The notes: generated by a model from the letters alone, not told the origin. 64,000 nucleotides of DNA from Azospirillum brasilense (GCF_008365405.1 NZ_QOKV01000005.1:62001-126000), one strand, 5' to 3'; shown: positions 1-8,700, counted from the stretch's first letter. Program-made: numbers and translations.

Positions 1-150
1 ACCGCGCTGGAACCTTGCGGTGCAGGCCCGTCCTGCTCCAGCGACAACATGACCATCCTCGGGGGCATCCCGCTCCCGCTCCTGTCGGTTGGCGCGTTCG
101 GCGCCATCGTCGTTCTCATGCACCTCGTCCGGAAGAAGCTCGCCCCATGA
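1..150 (+). CDS. 3' end of a membrane protein, possibly VKOR/DsbB-like (partial)
   Basis: The reading frame is open from the window edge and ends at a TGA at 148-150, leaving 49 residues. The visible part has a CGAGPSCS segment followed by GGIPLPLLSVGAF, one hydrophobic helix and a basic cytoplasmic-type tail (HLVRKK). A cysteine pair before a GGIPLP loop and a final helix fits small VKOR/DsbB-type disulfide-generating membrane proteins. The stop overlaps the ATG of the DsbA-like gene (ATGA), so the two are coupled, which supports a disulfide oxidase/thioredoxin pair. Too little is visible to be sure of the family. Confidence 0.6.
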   Translation, partial: TALEPCGAGPSCSSDNMTILGGIPLPLLSVGAFGAIVVLMHLVRKKLAP

Positions 151-815
151 CCAAACGAACCCTTGTCGTCCTGACGGCCATCGTGTCCGTTGTCGTTTTC
201 GCGGCCGCAGGCTGGTGGGTCACCGCCCGGCAGGCGGAGAATGCCAGCGCGAAGGTGGCCGACACCGCCGTGCTCGTGCGGCCTCATTCGCCGATCTTCG
301 GTCCGAAGACGGCGCCCGTCACCATCGTCGAGTTCTTCGACCCGGCCTGCGAGACCTGCCGGGCCTTCTATCCCGTGGTCAAGGAGATCATGGCCAAGTT
401 CCCCGATCAGGTCCGTCTGGTGATCCGGTACACCCCGCTCCACCAGGGCTCGGACGAGGTGGTTCGCCTGCTCGAAACCGCGCGCCAGCAACGGAAGTTC
501 GAACCCGTGCTGGAGGCCATCCTGCGCGCCCAGCCGCTCTGGGCAAGCCACAGCGCGCCGCGCCTCGACAAGGCGTGGGAAGCGGCCGCCGCCGCCGGTC
601 TCGATATCGCCAAGGCGCGCAACACGCTGATGTTGCCGGAAGTGACGGCGGTCCTGGACCAGGACCGCAGCGACTCGGCGGCGGTCGGTGCGCAGAAGAC
701 GCCGACGTTCCTGGTCAACGGCAAGCACCTGCCGAGCTTCGGCGCCCAGCAACTCTACGACCTCGTTGAGAGCGAGGTGCGAACAACGCGGGCCACATCA
801 GCCAAGGGCGGCTGA
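147..815 (+). CDS. DsbA-like periplasmic thioredoxin-fold protein
   Basis: A 222-residue protein with an N-terminal membrane anchor or signal segment (residues about 5-22, TLVVLTAIVSVVVFAAAGWW) followed by a thioredoxin-fold DsbA domain. The active site is FFDPACETC, Cys68-x2-Cys71, and the cis-proline loop is visible as QKTPTFLVNGK near the C terminus. Family members oxidise or isomerise disulfides in the periplasm. An upstream in-frame start at 15 exists but would read through the preceding gene; the ATG at 147 overlaps that gene's stop and is preferred. Its place at the edge of a metal island suggests protection or folding of thiol proteins under metal stress (inference). Confidence 0.88.
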   Translation: MTKRTLVVLTAIVSVVVFAAAGWWVTARQAENASAKVADTAVLVRPHSPIFGPKTAPVTIVEFFDPACETCRAFYPVVKEIMAKFPDQVRLVIRYTPLHQGSDEVVRLLETARQQRKFEPVLEAILRAQPLWASHSAPRLDKAWEAAAAAGLDIAKARNTLMLPEVTAVLDQDRSDSAAVGAQKTPTFLVNGKHLPSFGAQQLYDLVESEVRTTRATSAKGG

Positions 816-909
816 GTCGGATGTGGTCATGGGATGCAGATGTCCTGCATCCCGGCCCGTCCGGCGCGAACACGGGTAGCGGCGGCAACCCAAGCCCCGA
901 AAGCGCGCC

Positions 910-2067
910 TCACGCCTGGACCAGCAACGCCGTCCCGTACATGACCGCCACGCCGAGGAACACCCCGGCCAGGGCGGACGGCGTCGCCCAGGAGGCGCCC
1001 TGTCGGCGCGCCTGGCGGACCATCAGGCCGCCGACCTCGACGACGACCTGGAGGATCGCCCCGGCGCCCACGGCCAGCGCCAGCGCCGCCCAGTGCGGCG
1101 AGAAGGCGTAGCTGCCCAGCCAGATGCCCGCGACGGCGGGCAGCCCGGCCAGAGCGGCCAAGCCGACGAAGACCGGCCAGCGCGGCCGCTCGCCGACCAG
1201 CGGCGCGACGATGCCGATCCCCTCGGTGACGTTGTGCAGCGTGAAGCCCAGCACCAGGAAGGTGCCGAGCGCCGCCGCGCCGGTGGCGAAGGCCGAGCCG
1301 ATCGCGAGCCCCTCGCCGAGGTTGTGCAGCCCGATCCCGAGCGCGATGGAGGTCGCCAGGGCCACGCCGCCGATGTCACCGCCCTTGCGGCGGCCGACCG
1401 CCATGAGAAGCGCGAACGCCAGGGCGGCGACGACCCACACCATGGCGCCCCCCTTGAAGCCGGGCGCGGCCTCGGCGGCGAGCTCCAGCGCCTCCCCGAA
1501 CGTGTCGACCAGCAGGAACCCGAGCAGGCCGACGGTGAGCGCCATGGCGAAACCGAAGGTCCTGGAGCCGCCCGCGCGCAGCGCCGGGTAGAACAGCATG
1601 CCGAGGGCGACCGGCACCACGCCGACGAACACCCCCACGAGGCCGAGCAGGCCGAGGCTGTTGGTTCCCGGCGTCGCCACGGCAACGTCGATGGCGTGCT
1701 CGAAGGTGACGCCGGTCCGGGTGACCAGGACGACCTTGTGCGTCTCGCCGAGCACCCACGGGTACGGGACGCGCAGCCACGCCGTGGACAGCCGCCCGAG
1801 CTCGCCCGGCGGGTCCTGGACGAAGTTCCAGTAGGCACCGTCCACCTGCACCTGGGCGATCCGCATCGGCTCGGTGCCCCCGGCACGGACCAGGAGCGCG
1901 ATGCCGTCACCGTCGAGCACGTGCCGCTCGACGGTGATCCGCTCGACCGGCGGCGCCGAGCCGGTCAGCGGGCGCAGCGGGTCGGCGGCGAGGAACGCGG
2001 CCGCGACGGCGGCGATCAGCAGCAGCGGCGCGACGATGGCGAGGACGGTGCGGCTGGGCACGGTCAT
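910..2067 (-). CDS. ZIP-family divalent metal transporter
   Basis: A 385-residue protein. An N-terminal signal/anchor segment and an extracytoplasmic region of about 130 residues precede the ZIP core. The core shows both metal-binding helices: HNLGEG (TM4-type) and HNVTEG (TM5-type), with about eight hydrophobic segments. ZIP proteins move Zn, Mn or Fe into the cytoplasm, though some act in export. The start is the ATG at 2067, which overlaps the stop of the upstream multicopper oxidase (ATGA), so the two are co-translated. The N-terminal periplasmic extension is longer than in most ZIP proteins. The divergent MntR-type regulator suggests manganese as a candidate substrate, but the sequence does not prove it. 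Confidence 0.85.
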   Translation of the reverse strand: MTVPSRTVLAIVAPLLLIAAVAAAFLAADPLRPLTGSAPPVERITVERHVLDGDGIALLVRAGGTEPMRIAQVQVDGAYWNFVQDPPGELGRLSTAWLRVPYPWVLGETHKVVLVTRTGVTFEHAIDVAVATPGTNSLGLLGLVGVFVGVVPVALGMLFYPALRAGGSRTFGFAMALTVGLLGFLLVDTFGEALELAAEAAPGFKGGAMVWVVAALAFALLMAVGRRKGGDIGGVALATSIALGIGLHNLGEGLAIGSAFATGAAALGTFLVLGFTLHNVTEGIGIVAPLVGERPRWPVFVGLAALAGLPAVAGIWLGSYAFSPHWAALALAVGAGAILQVVVEVGGLMVRQARRQGASWATPSALAGVFLGVAVMYGTALLVQA

Positions 2068-3176
2068 GCGACGCTCTCCCGGACGTCGAACAGGCTCATC
2101 CAGCCGAGTTCGACGAACTCGGACTGGTGGGCGTGGAACATGTAGAGGCCCGCTTCGTGGTCGCGGAAGCTGAACTCGAGGATGCCGCGCTGGCCCTGGC
2201 ACTGCGTCACGGTGTCGACGGTGCGCAGCGTCGGCGTCAGCGTCGTGCCATGGTCGTAGTAGTCGAAGAAGTTGCCGTGCAGGTGGAAGCTGTTGATCGG
2301 GTCGAACTCGGTGACGTTGACCAGGTAGACCCGCACCGGCCGGGAGCGGTCGATCACGATGGGCCGCTTGGAGTAGGCGTGGGCGACCGTGTTGGCGGCG
2401 TAGACCTCGTTCTCCTCGTCGAAGTTCGTGTCGAAGGCGTTCATCACCATCATGAACTCCTGCCAATCCCGGTTCTCGTCCGTCCCCAGCAGGCGCGACC
2501 GCGCGGCCGCCTCATGCTCCGGGTGGCGCGCCGGGTCGGGGTCGATGATGAAGGCGCCGTACAGCCCCTTGTGGATGTGTCGCTTCAGCGGGACGGTGTG
2601 GCAGTGGTACAGGTGGCAGCCGAAGGGGAAGGCGGTGAACTCGTAGGTGAACGCGCCGCCCGGCAGCACGTCCCCGGCGCCCGGCACGCCGTCCATGCGC
2701 GCGGAATGGATGCCGTGGAAGTGGATGGAGTGCGCGTGGGAGCCGCGGTTGTGGAAGCGGACGCGCACCCGCTCGCCCTCGGTGACCCGGATGGTCGGTC
2801 CTGGGACGCGGCCGTTGTAGGTCCAGGCGGGAAACATGATGCCCGGTGCGATCTCGATCTCCTTGTCCTCGGCGACGATGTCGAACTCGCGGCACGGGCG
2901 GCCGTCGGGATCCTGGACGACCGTGCCGGTGTCCCAGTCCGTCAGCATGGCATGCGGGTCGAAGCCGTTGTGGACGTGGTCGACCTCGCCGACCGTCATC
3001 ATGCCGCCGTGTGCGCCGTGGGCTGCGGAAGCGGGCCCGGCGGGGGGTGCGTGTCCGCCATGCGGCTGGGCCGCCGCGCCTCGCAGCGCGAGTCCGGCGG
3101 CCTGGGCGCCGCCCAGCAGGGCGCTGCCCGCCAGGATCAGTCGTCGCGTCACGGGAAGACCAAGGAGGGACTTCAT
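2064..3176 (-). CDS. Two-domain multicopper oxidase
   Basis: A 370-residue exported protein. The N terminus (MKSLLGLPVTRRLILAG) carries a twin-Arg-like signal, followed by a His/Met-rich linker. Two cupredoxin domains contain the copper ligand motifs: HFHG and HCHTVP in domain one, HLHG and FHAHQ in domain two, so type 1 and type 2/3 centres look intact. The length fits two-domain (nitrite-reductase-like) laccases rather than three-domain CueO. Likely role: periplasmic oxidation of a metal (Cu or Mn) or a phenolic. The start at 3176 follows a GGGAG-type ribosome site. It is first in a coupled operon with the ZIP transporter and is divergent from an MntR-like regulator. Confidence 0.88.
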   Translation of the reverse strand: MKSLLGLPVTRRLILAGSALLGGAQAAGLALRGAAAQPHGGHAPPAGPASAAHGAHGGMMTVGEVDHVHNGFDPHAMLTDWDTGTVVQDPDGRPCREFDIVAEDKEIEIAPGIMFPAWTYNGRVPGPTIRVTEGERVRVRFHNRGSHAHSIHFHGIHSARMDGVPGAGDVLPGGAFTYEFTAFPFGCHLYHCHTVPLKRHIHKGLYGAFIIDPDPARHPEHEAAARSRLLGTDENRDWQEFMMVMNAFDTNFDEENEVYAANTVAHAYSKRPIVIDRSRPVRVYLVNVTEFDPINSFHLHGNFFDYYDHGTTLTPTLRTVDTVTQCQGQRGILEFSFRDHEAGLYMFHAHQSEFVELGWMSLFDVRESVA

Positions 3177-3236
3177 GTCGCTGCTCCCGCATCGGGGCCG
3201 GTGCCGCACCGGCCCGGTGATGTGCCTTGCGCTATA

Positions 3237-3258
3237 ACATGTAGCATCGGCTATAGTT
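3237..3258. promoter_or_regulatory. Candidate MntR-type operator between the oxidase and regulator genes
   Basis: The site reads ACATGTAGC-ATCG-GCTATAGTT, an imperfect inverted repeat (6 of 9 positions) with the 4-bp spacer and TAGC/GCTA core known from proteobacterial MntR boxes. A further GCTATA lies just upstream at 3231-3236. It sits in the divergent intergenic region between the multicopper oxidase (start 3176, minus) and the DtxR/MntR-type regulator (start 3369, plus), where an autoregulatory operator is expected. Confidence 0.5.
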
Positions 3259-3368
3259 CTCAACGGCGCATCGGTGTCCGGTGTCTCCTTCGGAGCAGCC
3301 GGAAGCACCGCTGCCACGGCCATCCGGCCTTGTGGCACAATGCGCGGCGGACTGAAGGGAGCAGGACA

Positions 3369-3827
3369 GTGGGCGCAGAGCGGGCGCGCAGGCGGCCGGT
3401 GGCGATGCCGGATGCGGACCGGCAGGCGGCGAACTTCCAGCGGGTCCGGGAGGCCCACCAGACCGAGGTGGCCGAAGACTACGTCGAGCTCATCGCCGAT
3501 CTGATCGACACAACCGGCGAGGCGCGGGCCGCCGACATCGCCCGGCGTCTCGGCGTCGCCCACCCGACGGTGGTCAAGACGATCGCCCGCCTGCAACGGG
3601 ACGGTCTGGTCGCAACGCAGCCCTACCGCTCCATCTTCCTGACCGATGCCGGGCGCGCCATGGCCGAGCGGTCACGCCAGCGGCATGCGATCGTCGTCGG
3701 CTTCCTCAAAACCATTGGAGTCAGCGAGGAGACCGCGCATCGGGACGCCGAGGGCATCGAACACCACGTCAGCGAGGAGACCCTGGCGGCGTTTGAGCGC
3801 ATCATCCAGTCCAGGGCGCCGGGCTGA
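3369..3827 (+). CDS. mntR: MntR-like DtxR-family metal-dependent regulator
   Basis: A 152-residue protein matching proteobacterial MntR over its whole length. It has an N-terminal winged helix (ADIARRLGVAHPTVVKTIARL recognition region) and a dimerisation/metal domain with DAEGIEHHVSEE, which supplies the conserved Glu/His ligands. MntR proteins repress or activate transport genes when loaded with Mn(II). The start is GTG 3369, preceded by GGGAGCAGGAC. The neighbours regulated from the shared intergenic region are probably the divergent multicopper oxidase and ZIP genes, an unusual regulon for MntR. Confidence 0.85.
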   Translation: MGAERARRRPVAMPDADRQAANFQRVREAHQTEVAEDYVELIADLIDTTGEARAADIARRLGVAHPTVVKTIARLQRDGLVATQPYRSIFLTDAGRAMAERSRQRHAIVVGFLKTIGVSEETAHRDAEGIEHHVSEETLAAFERIIQSRAPG

Positions 3828-4023
3828 GCGGTCTGAACGATGCTATGCGACTCGATGCTGGAACACGGTGTGCCCCTGCGGTTCAGCACGCTCTCGTCAG
3901 CCCCGGAAACTGGAACATGAGACACAGCAGGACGTGATTTTTTCCTCCCAGACCTTCGAACACGCAGCTGCGCACAATACGCCATGCGCATAGGGCCACC
4001 GCAGTCGATGTTCAACGCTCCTG

Positions 4024-5001
4024 TCAGCCTGTGGCTGGTGCGGCTGTCCGCACGAGACGCGGAACCCACCGGACGTAGACAAGCATGGCCACAAGTTCCA
4101 CGAGCGTCTGCGTCACCACGGCCGCGGGCACCAGGGCCCCGGCGTCGGGCACAGCGAACGCCAGCGGCAGCACGACCAGGGAGTTCCGGGTGCTGCCACT
4201 GAAGACGACGGCCCTGGCCGCCTCGGTTTCCAGCCCGAACAGGCGCGCGATGGCCCGCCCGGCGTAGGGCATTACCAGCGCGAAGGCGATGTAGACCGGC
4301 ACCACGAGCGCGACGGCGTGCGCCTGGGCAGCCACGTCGGGGGCAACAGCGGCGACCACCAGGAACAGCACCACCGCCATGAGCGGCACCGGCAGCCAAG
4401 CCATGGTGTCGGCGACGGCTCTCCCGGCGCTGGCGCGCGCGGCCCACGCCTGCGTCGCTCCGGCCGTAAACAGCGGCACGGCGATGAGCCAGACGAACGC
4501 CTCCAGAAACGGGCTGGGCCGCATCAGCACCGTGGCTTCGGCGCCATTGAGCAGGCCGAGGTAGACGGGCAGGAGCAGCATCTGCACGAGCAGCAGGACC
4601 GGCGTTGCTGCCAACACCAGCTTCGCATCACCGCGTCCGAGGTGGGTAAAGACCACAACGTAGTCGATGCACGGCGCCAGCAGCACCAGCAGTGCCCCGA
4701 GGCGCACCGGCCATTGGTCGCCCGGCAGGAATGACACGAGAGCGAAGGCCACGCAGGGCACCACGACGAAGTTGACCACCAGCAGGGCCCGCAGGAAACG
4801 GCCGTTGGCGAGGCTCTGGCGAAGCTCGCCCAGGGGCACCTGGAGGAAGGTCACGTAGATCAGTCCGGCGAGAGCCGGAGTGACCGCCGCGCCCCAGGCG
4901 TTGCTCGGCACCGCTACGGTCGCGAGCAGCCCGGCGACGACCGCGGCGAAGTAGATGGCGACCTGGTTGTCCTCCAGACTCGCCCGGCTGATGGCGGTCA
5001 T
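4024..5001 (-). CDS. BASS/ACR3-like permease, probable arsenite-type efflux protein
   Basis: A 325-residue polytopic membrane protein with about ten hydrophobic segments. Visible motifs include APCIDYVVVFTHLGRGD and SGSTRNSLVVLPLAFA, typical of the bile-acid:sodium symporter/ACR3 superfamily annotated as arsenic resistance proteins. ACR3-type carriers extrude arsenite. A canonical ACR3 cysteine in the discontinuous helix is replaced by the APCIDY segment, so specificity is uncertain. The start at 5001 has an AGGGAGCC site. It lies about 90 bp downstream of, and co-oriented with, a MerR-type regulator of the Cd/Pb class, so the substrate may be a cationic metal rather than arsenite. Confidence 0.75.
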   Translation of the reverse strand: MTAISRASLEDNQVAIYFAAVVAGLLATVAVPSNAWGAAVTPALAGLIYVTFLQVPLGELRQSLANGRFLRALLVVNFVVVPCVAFALVSFLPGDQWPVRLGALLVLLAPCIDYVVVFTHLGRGDAKLVLAATPVLLLVQMLLLPVYLGLLNGAEATVLMRPSPFLEAFVWLIAVPLFTAGATQAWAARASAGRAVADTMAWLPVPLMAVVLFLVVAAVAPDVAAQAHAVALVVPVYIAFALVMPYAGRAIARLFGLETEAARAVVFSGSTRNSLVVLPLAFAVPDAGALVPAAVVTQTLVELVAMLVYVRWVPRLVRTAAPATG

Positions 5002-5091
5002 GTCACCGGCTCCCTGCCTTGACCTAGACAATTCCACGCCTCGAAGGGCGCGGCTCACGTGGGGGCGGCACCTAGCCGCCGGGGTCGGGAA

Positions 5092-5490
5092 TCACGGCGA
5101 CAGAGCCTCGATGATGCGGCAATCCGACACTGGCCCGCCATGGCACTGCTGGATCATCCGCGCGAGTTCCTTGCGTAGGCGCTCCAAGTCAGCGAGCTTG
5201 CGCTCAACCTCGTGCAGCTGCTCGATGACGAGCTTGTCGACCTCGACGCATGGGCGGTCCGGCTGGTCGGCGAAGTCCAGCAAGGCCCGCACGGTCTCGA
5301 GCCGGAAACCGAGATTGCGCGCCTTTCGCACGAAGGTCAGGCGCCGGACGTGCTCCTCGCTATAGCTTCGGTAGTTCCCCGAGGTTCGCGCGGGCTCCGG
5401 CAGAATGCCGACCTTTTCATAAAATCGGATGGTCTCAGCCTTGGTACCGGTCGCCTTGCCGAGATCGCCGATCGACAGACCCGTTCGCAT
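5092..5490 (-). CDS. MerR-family heavy-metal regulator (CadR/PbrR/ZntR class)
   Basis: A 132-residue MerR protein: N-terminal HTH (SIGDLGKATGTKAETIRFYEK), a long dimerisation helix and a short C-terminal loop. The metal-site cysteines are in PCVEVD and in CHGGPVSDC, the arrangement of Zn/Cd/Pb-responsive members rather than the Cu(I) type. Such proteins bind between over-spaced -35 and -10 boxes and activate when metal is bound. A good operator lies just upstream at 5504-5534, facing the divergent methyltransferase. The arsenite-type permease lies downstream on the same strand. Confidence 0.9.
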   Translation of the reverse strand: MRTGLSIGDLGKATGTKAETIRFYEKVGILPEPARTSGNYRSYSEEHVRRLTFVRKARNLGFRLETVRALLDFADQPDRPCVEVDKLVIEQLHEVERKLADLERLRKELARMIQQCHGGPVSDCRIIEALSP

Positions 5491-5503
5491 CGAGAAATCC
5501 CCA

Positions 5504-5534
5504 TTGACCCTATAGTTGCCACAGGGTGCATGGT
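5504..5534 (+). promoter_or_regulatory. MerR-type operator/promoter (Cd/Pb class)
   Basis: A -35 box TTGACC at 5504-5509 is followed by a dyad with perfect ACCCT...AGGGT arms (5507-5527) and a candidate -10 CATGGT at 5529-5534. The spacer is 19 bp, the elongated spacing that MerR proteins correct. The interior TATAGTTGCCAC resembles known CadR/PbrR sites. It fires rightward, toward the methyltransferase reading frame, and lies upstream of the regulator gene. Confidence 0.78.
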
Positions 5535-5688
5535 GCCGAGGTTCGTCGCCTCAAGCAAGGAGGACGGAGCGACCACGTCGGAAAGACGGATCATCCAGCC
5601 GTGAGACCGGCCATCGACTCGCCTGCACGCCGCCGTCCTATGAACCGCCTGAGGCCACCGAACAACCAACTCTTCAGAGAGGTGCATC

Positions 5689-6363
5689 ATGGCCGGTTTT
5701 GTCCCTGCACTTGGCATCCATGCGCTCACCAACCTCTACGACCCGGTCATGCGCCTCACCATGCGCGAGGTAACCTGACGGTCGGTTCGCGTGGCCGAGA
5801 CGGCGCCGATGCCCGACGAGCGTGTCCTGGATGTCAGCTGCGGCACCGGAACGCTGGCGGTGCTGCTCAAGCTCGCCTGCCCCCGGGCTGACGTTGTGGG
5901 GCTCGATGCCGATGAGGCGGTGCTGCGCCATGCCGTGGCGAAGGCAGCCCGCGCCGGGGTGCAGGTGGCATGGTGCCGGGGCATGGCCGATGCCCTACCC
6001 TTCGGCCCCGGAACGTTCGACAAGGCGGTGTCGAGCCTGTTCTTCCACCATCTCCCACCACCCACGAAACGCGCCGTCTTTGCACGCATCCACGACCTGC
6101 TCGTCCCCGGCGGCCTGTTCCTGGTCGACTGGGGGCGCCCAAGCGGCCCCTTCATGCGTGCGCTCTTCTACACGGTCCAGCTTCTGGACGGCTTCGAGAG
6201 CACCGCAGACCACGCCCGCGGGCGCTTGCCCGACTTGATGCGCGAGGCAGGTCTCGTCGACATCGTCGAGACGTTCCACTGGGAAACGCCCTTTGGCGCG
6301 CGACCAAACCGAAGGACCGTCCTTGACCACGCGGTGGCGATGTCGGCGGGCAACACCGCGTGA
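5689..6363 (+). pseudogene. Class I SAM-dependent methyltransferase with in-frame TGA
   Basis: The frame opening at ATG 5689 (after AGAGAGGTG) reads MAGFVPALGIHALTNLYDPV and continues in the same frame through a Rossmann methyltransferase core with motif I VLDVSCGTGTLA and an LPPPTKRA/LVPGG segment. A single TGA at 5776-5778 interrupts it. Relatives of this family normally read through with the same spacing, so one nonsense codon, not a frameshift, separates the N-terminal 29 residues from the rest. A GTG at 5791 could restart a 190-residue protein that keeps the SAM-binding core. Substrate unknown; it lacks the cysteine pattern of ArsM. Confidence 0.7.
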
Positions 6364-6445
6364 CTTCGAGCGATCCCGACGCGAGCTCGGGGTGAACCGC
6401 GACGCCAACTCATGGTAACGTGCGCTGTCGAACGGGGAGTTCAGG

Positions 6446-6880
6446 ATGCTGCGTCGGACCTTTCTTTCCATGTGTGGTGTTGCTGCCGCGTCCTCGGCCA
6501 TCCGCCCGGCCTTCGGGCGGTCCTTGCCTCGGCTGGATTTGGAGCAGCTGCGCGCCGAAGGTGACCTGGGCTTCGGGACCGCTACGCGCGCCCTGGCGGG
6601 TCAACGGGTTATCGCCTCAGGCTACCTGATTCCTCATTCCAAGGCGGGCGCGGGATACCATGTTCTCGCCAGTTCCCCGCTGGTGACCTGCCCGCACTGT
6701 TTCCCGGATTTGCCGTTGCCACCCGACGCGGTCGTGATGTACCTGCGCGAGGATGCGGCCCTGCCCACCGGCGCAGTGGTCGAAGTCGAGGGGGTCCTGG
6801 ATCTCGGCGCCAAGCGCGACACCTGGACCGGTCTGGTCAGCTTCGCCCGTCTGCTCGACGGCTCGCTCTACCTATCCTAG
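6446..6880 (+). CDS. Exported small protein of unknown function
   Basis: A 144-residue protein with an N-terminal RR-containing signal sequence (MLRRTFLSMCGVAAASSAIRP, cleavage probably after AFG). The mature part has a CPHCF pair near residue 90 and a pattern GYLIPH...VTCPHCFP...VVEVEGVLDLG that resembles DUF3299-type periplasmic proteins. The CxxC pair might bind metal or form a disulfide (inference). GGGGAG precedes the ATG. It stands alone between the methyltransferase and the Clp-fold protein. Confidence 0.7.
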   Translation: MLRRTFLSMCGVAAASSAIRPAFGRSLPRLDLEQLRAEGDLGFGTATRALAGQRVIASGYLIPHSKAGAGYHVLASSPLVTCPHCFPDLPLPPDAVVMYLREDAALPTGAVVEVEGVLDLGAKRDTWTGLVSFARLLDGSLYLS

Positions 6881-6938
6881 ACGCTTGGCATTCGCTACCG
6901 CTCAACATTCCGCCAGGGTTTTCAGGGAGCACAGAGCA

Positions 6939-7811
6939 GTGCAGCCGCACCTCCCGCTTCTCGGAATGGTGTTGGCCACCGTAATTGCAGCACCGCGCCC
7001 GGTCCTCGCTGCGGTCACCGTCGCGTGCACTCCACGCGACGAAGGGCGCCCTGTGGGACGAAGCGGCGAGGTGCGCCTGCCGTTGCGCAACAAGGCCGAC
7101 GTGGCGGCCTATACCGCATCCTGTTTGTCGCCCGCCCTCTGGCCGGAGATCACGATCACGGGCAAGGTGACCAGGAATGATGCCGATGCCCTGGCCGAGG
7201 TTGCGGATTACATCGCCCGTACGGCGCCGCAACCACGCTCCGTGGAATTGGTGCTCAACAGCAGCGGCGGCTCGATTGCGCAGGCGATGAGGATTGGAGA
7301 GGCTTTCTCCGTGCTGGAAACCGTAAAAGCCAACGTTCCGAAAGGAGCGCAATGCTCGGGTGCCTGCACCTTTATCTTCGCCGCGGGTCAATATCGGTTC
7401 GCTCAAGGTCAGATCGGTGTTCATCGACCGACAGAGAAAGACTTGGCTGGCATGCCAGGCGATGTTCACGAGGCCATGCGCGTCTACTTGACGAAAAATG
7501 GAGTCGAGCAGCGACTGTTAAAATTTATGCGAGACATGCCCCGCAATGCCATTCGCCACTTGACCCATCAAGAGTTGAAATCTTTCGGTCTCGGTTTCCA
7601 AAATGCCCTTGCCCAGGAGCGGGAGCGCCGCTTCATCCTGGACACGTGCGGGCAAGACTACTTGAATACTTACCTTATCCAAGAGAAGATCGCCAACGAG
7701 CAATGCTACGGGCAGCGGGGCACGATCGTCGGCAGGTGCCTCCGGATGCTGGATACCTCCATGCAACAGCTGTTCGGGTGGGCACGCAAGCGAGAATGCC
7801 ATTACCGCTGA
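6939..7811 (+). CDS. Secreted Clp/crotonase-fold protein (COG3904-like)
   Basis: About 290 residues with a signal peptide (through VIAAPRPVLA) and a ClpP/crotonase-like core. The LVLNSSGGS turn and CSGACTFIFAAG (a small-Ser-Gly-Ala nucleophile-elbow-like segment), then IGVHRP, match predicted periplasmic Clp-fold proteins. Several C-terminal cysteines (CGQDY, CYGQ, RCLRM, ECHYR) suggest disulfides. The start is GTG 6939, with AGGGAG at the right distance; ATG 6966 is an alternative. Codon use around 7320-7700 is less GC-rich than its neighbours, consistent with separate acquisition. Function unknown. Confidence 0.75.
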   Translation: MQPHLPLLGMVLATVIAAPRPVLAAVTVACTPRDEGRPVGRSGEVRLPLRNKADVAAYTASCLSPALWPEITITGKVTRNDADALAEVADYIARTAPQPRSVELVLNSSGGSIAQAMRIGEAFSVLETVKANVPKGAQCSGACTFIFAAGQYRFAQGQIGVHRPTEKDLAGMPGDVHEAMRVYLTKNGVEQRLLKFMRDMPRNAIRHLTHQELKSFGLGFQNALAQERERRFILDTCGQDYLNTYLIQEKIANEQCYGQRGTIVGRCLRMLDTSMQQLFGWARKRECHYR

Positions 7812-8045
7812 GCACGGCGATCGTCCACACCTCTGTCCCTTGGGGTGAAACAGACGCTCAACGCACCGCCGGGCATTTCGATCGGTCACCGCCTTGTGAC
7901 TGTGCGGCACGGGGGCCTCAATGGACGGCCTCCTTCAACGATACAGTGACGCGCAGGCAACGGCGGCCGCCACGCCACCTCGGCGCTGGCGACTCCGAGC
8001 TCCACCCGGTCGGTCGGTTTGGGCGACGCAGAACGCCGCCAAGCA

Positions 8046-8618
8046 TCAGCCAACCACCCGGCCGACGATCAGCACGATGGCCAACAGGTAGGCGCACAAC
8101 GTTGGCAGCGCCGTTGTCGCCATGCCGAAGGCCCGTCCCCCGGCGCCCTTGGGATAGCCGATGAGGAACGTCACTCGGCCGACAGCGAAGAGCGCTACTG
8201 AGCAAGCCAGCAGGGACAACGCAGGCCCGCTCAGCAGCGTGGCGAGGGCGAGATGGGCGCCCACGGCCATGACGGCCTGCTCCAGCGAGTTCTGAAGGAA
8301 GGCCACCGGGATGGCGATGCGTGGGCTCGGCGGCCCAAAGGCGGAGCCGCGGTTGTCGGCCTTGGAGCGGAAGCGTCCACGCGCAACCATCTGCCCGCCA
8401 ACGGCGATCCAGAGCAGGATGAACACGTCCGCTTGGAGGGCGAAGGCCAAGCGGTCGACCGGATCGCTGGGGAACGTGACAAAGCGGGGCATCAAAACAT
8501 AGCCACCGCCCAGGACGATGCCGCAGAAGAGCGCAGCGGCAGCAGACTTTCGAATGATCTTGCGCTGCTCCAGAGGCAGGTCCACATCGGCCGCTGATCC
8601 GACAGCTTGGCTCTGCAT
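8046..8618 (-). CDS. MAPEG-family membrane protein
   Basis: A 190-residue protein with four hydrophobic segments. The C-terminal half shows the MAPEG signature: ...NSLEQAVMAVGAHLALATLL and FAVGRVTFLIGYPKGAGGRA. MAPEG proteins are membrane-bound glutathione-transferase-like enzymes or orphan relatives. The start is set at the ATG at 8618, after a GGAGA motif. It is alone on the minus strand, with about 230 bp of featureless sequence (7812-8045) downstream. Its link to metal or oxidative stress is inference. Confidence 0.78.
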   Translation of the reverse strand: MQSQAVGSAADVDLPLEQRKIIRKSAAAALFCGIVLGGGYVLMPRFVTFPSDPVDRLAFALQADVFILLWIAVGGQMVARGRFRSKADNRGSAFGPPSPRIAIPVAFLQNSLEQAVMAVGAHLALATLLSGPALSLLACSVALFAVGRVTFLIGYPKGAGGRAFGMATTALPTLCAYLLAIVLIVGRVVG

Positions 8619-8700
8619 CGCGCGTTCTCCGTGACGTCGCTGATAAAGAAGCGCTCCATCCCGCGTCGCCACCCGGGTCGGGCCATGAAGAGGACGCGCT

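Noticed and set aside
1093..2145. Long plus-strand open frame opposite the ZIP transporter
   Set aside because: Its translation is Arg/Gly/Asp-rich low-complexity sequence typical of the antisense of a high-GC gene; the minus strand has clear ZIP motifs.
5776..5778. TGA as a selenocysteine codon in the methyltransferase
   Set aside because: No family precedent and no clear SECIS-like hairpin right after it; a nonsense mutation is simpler.
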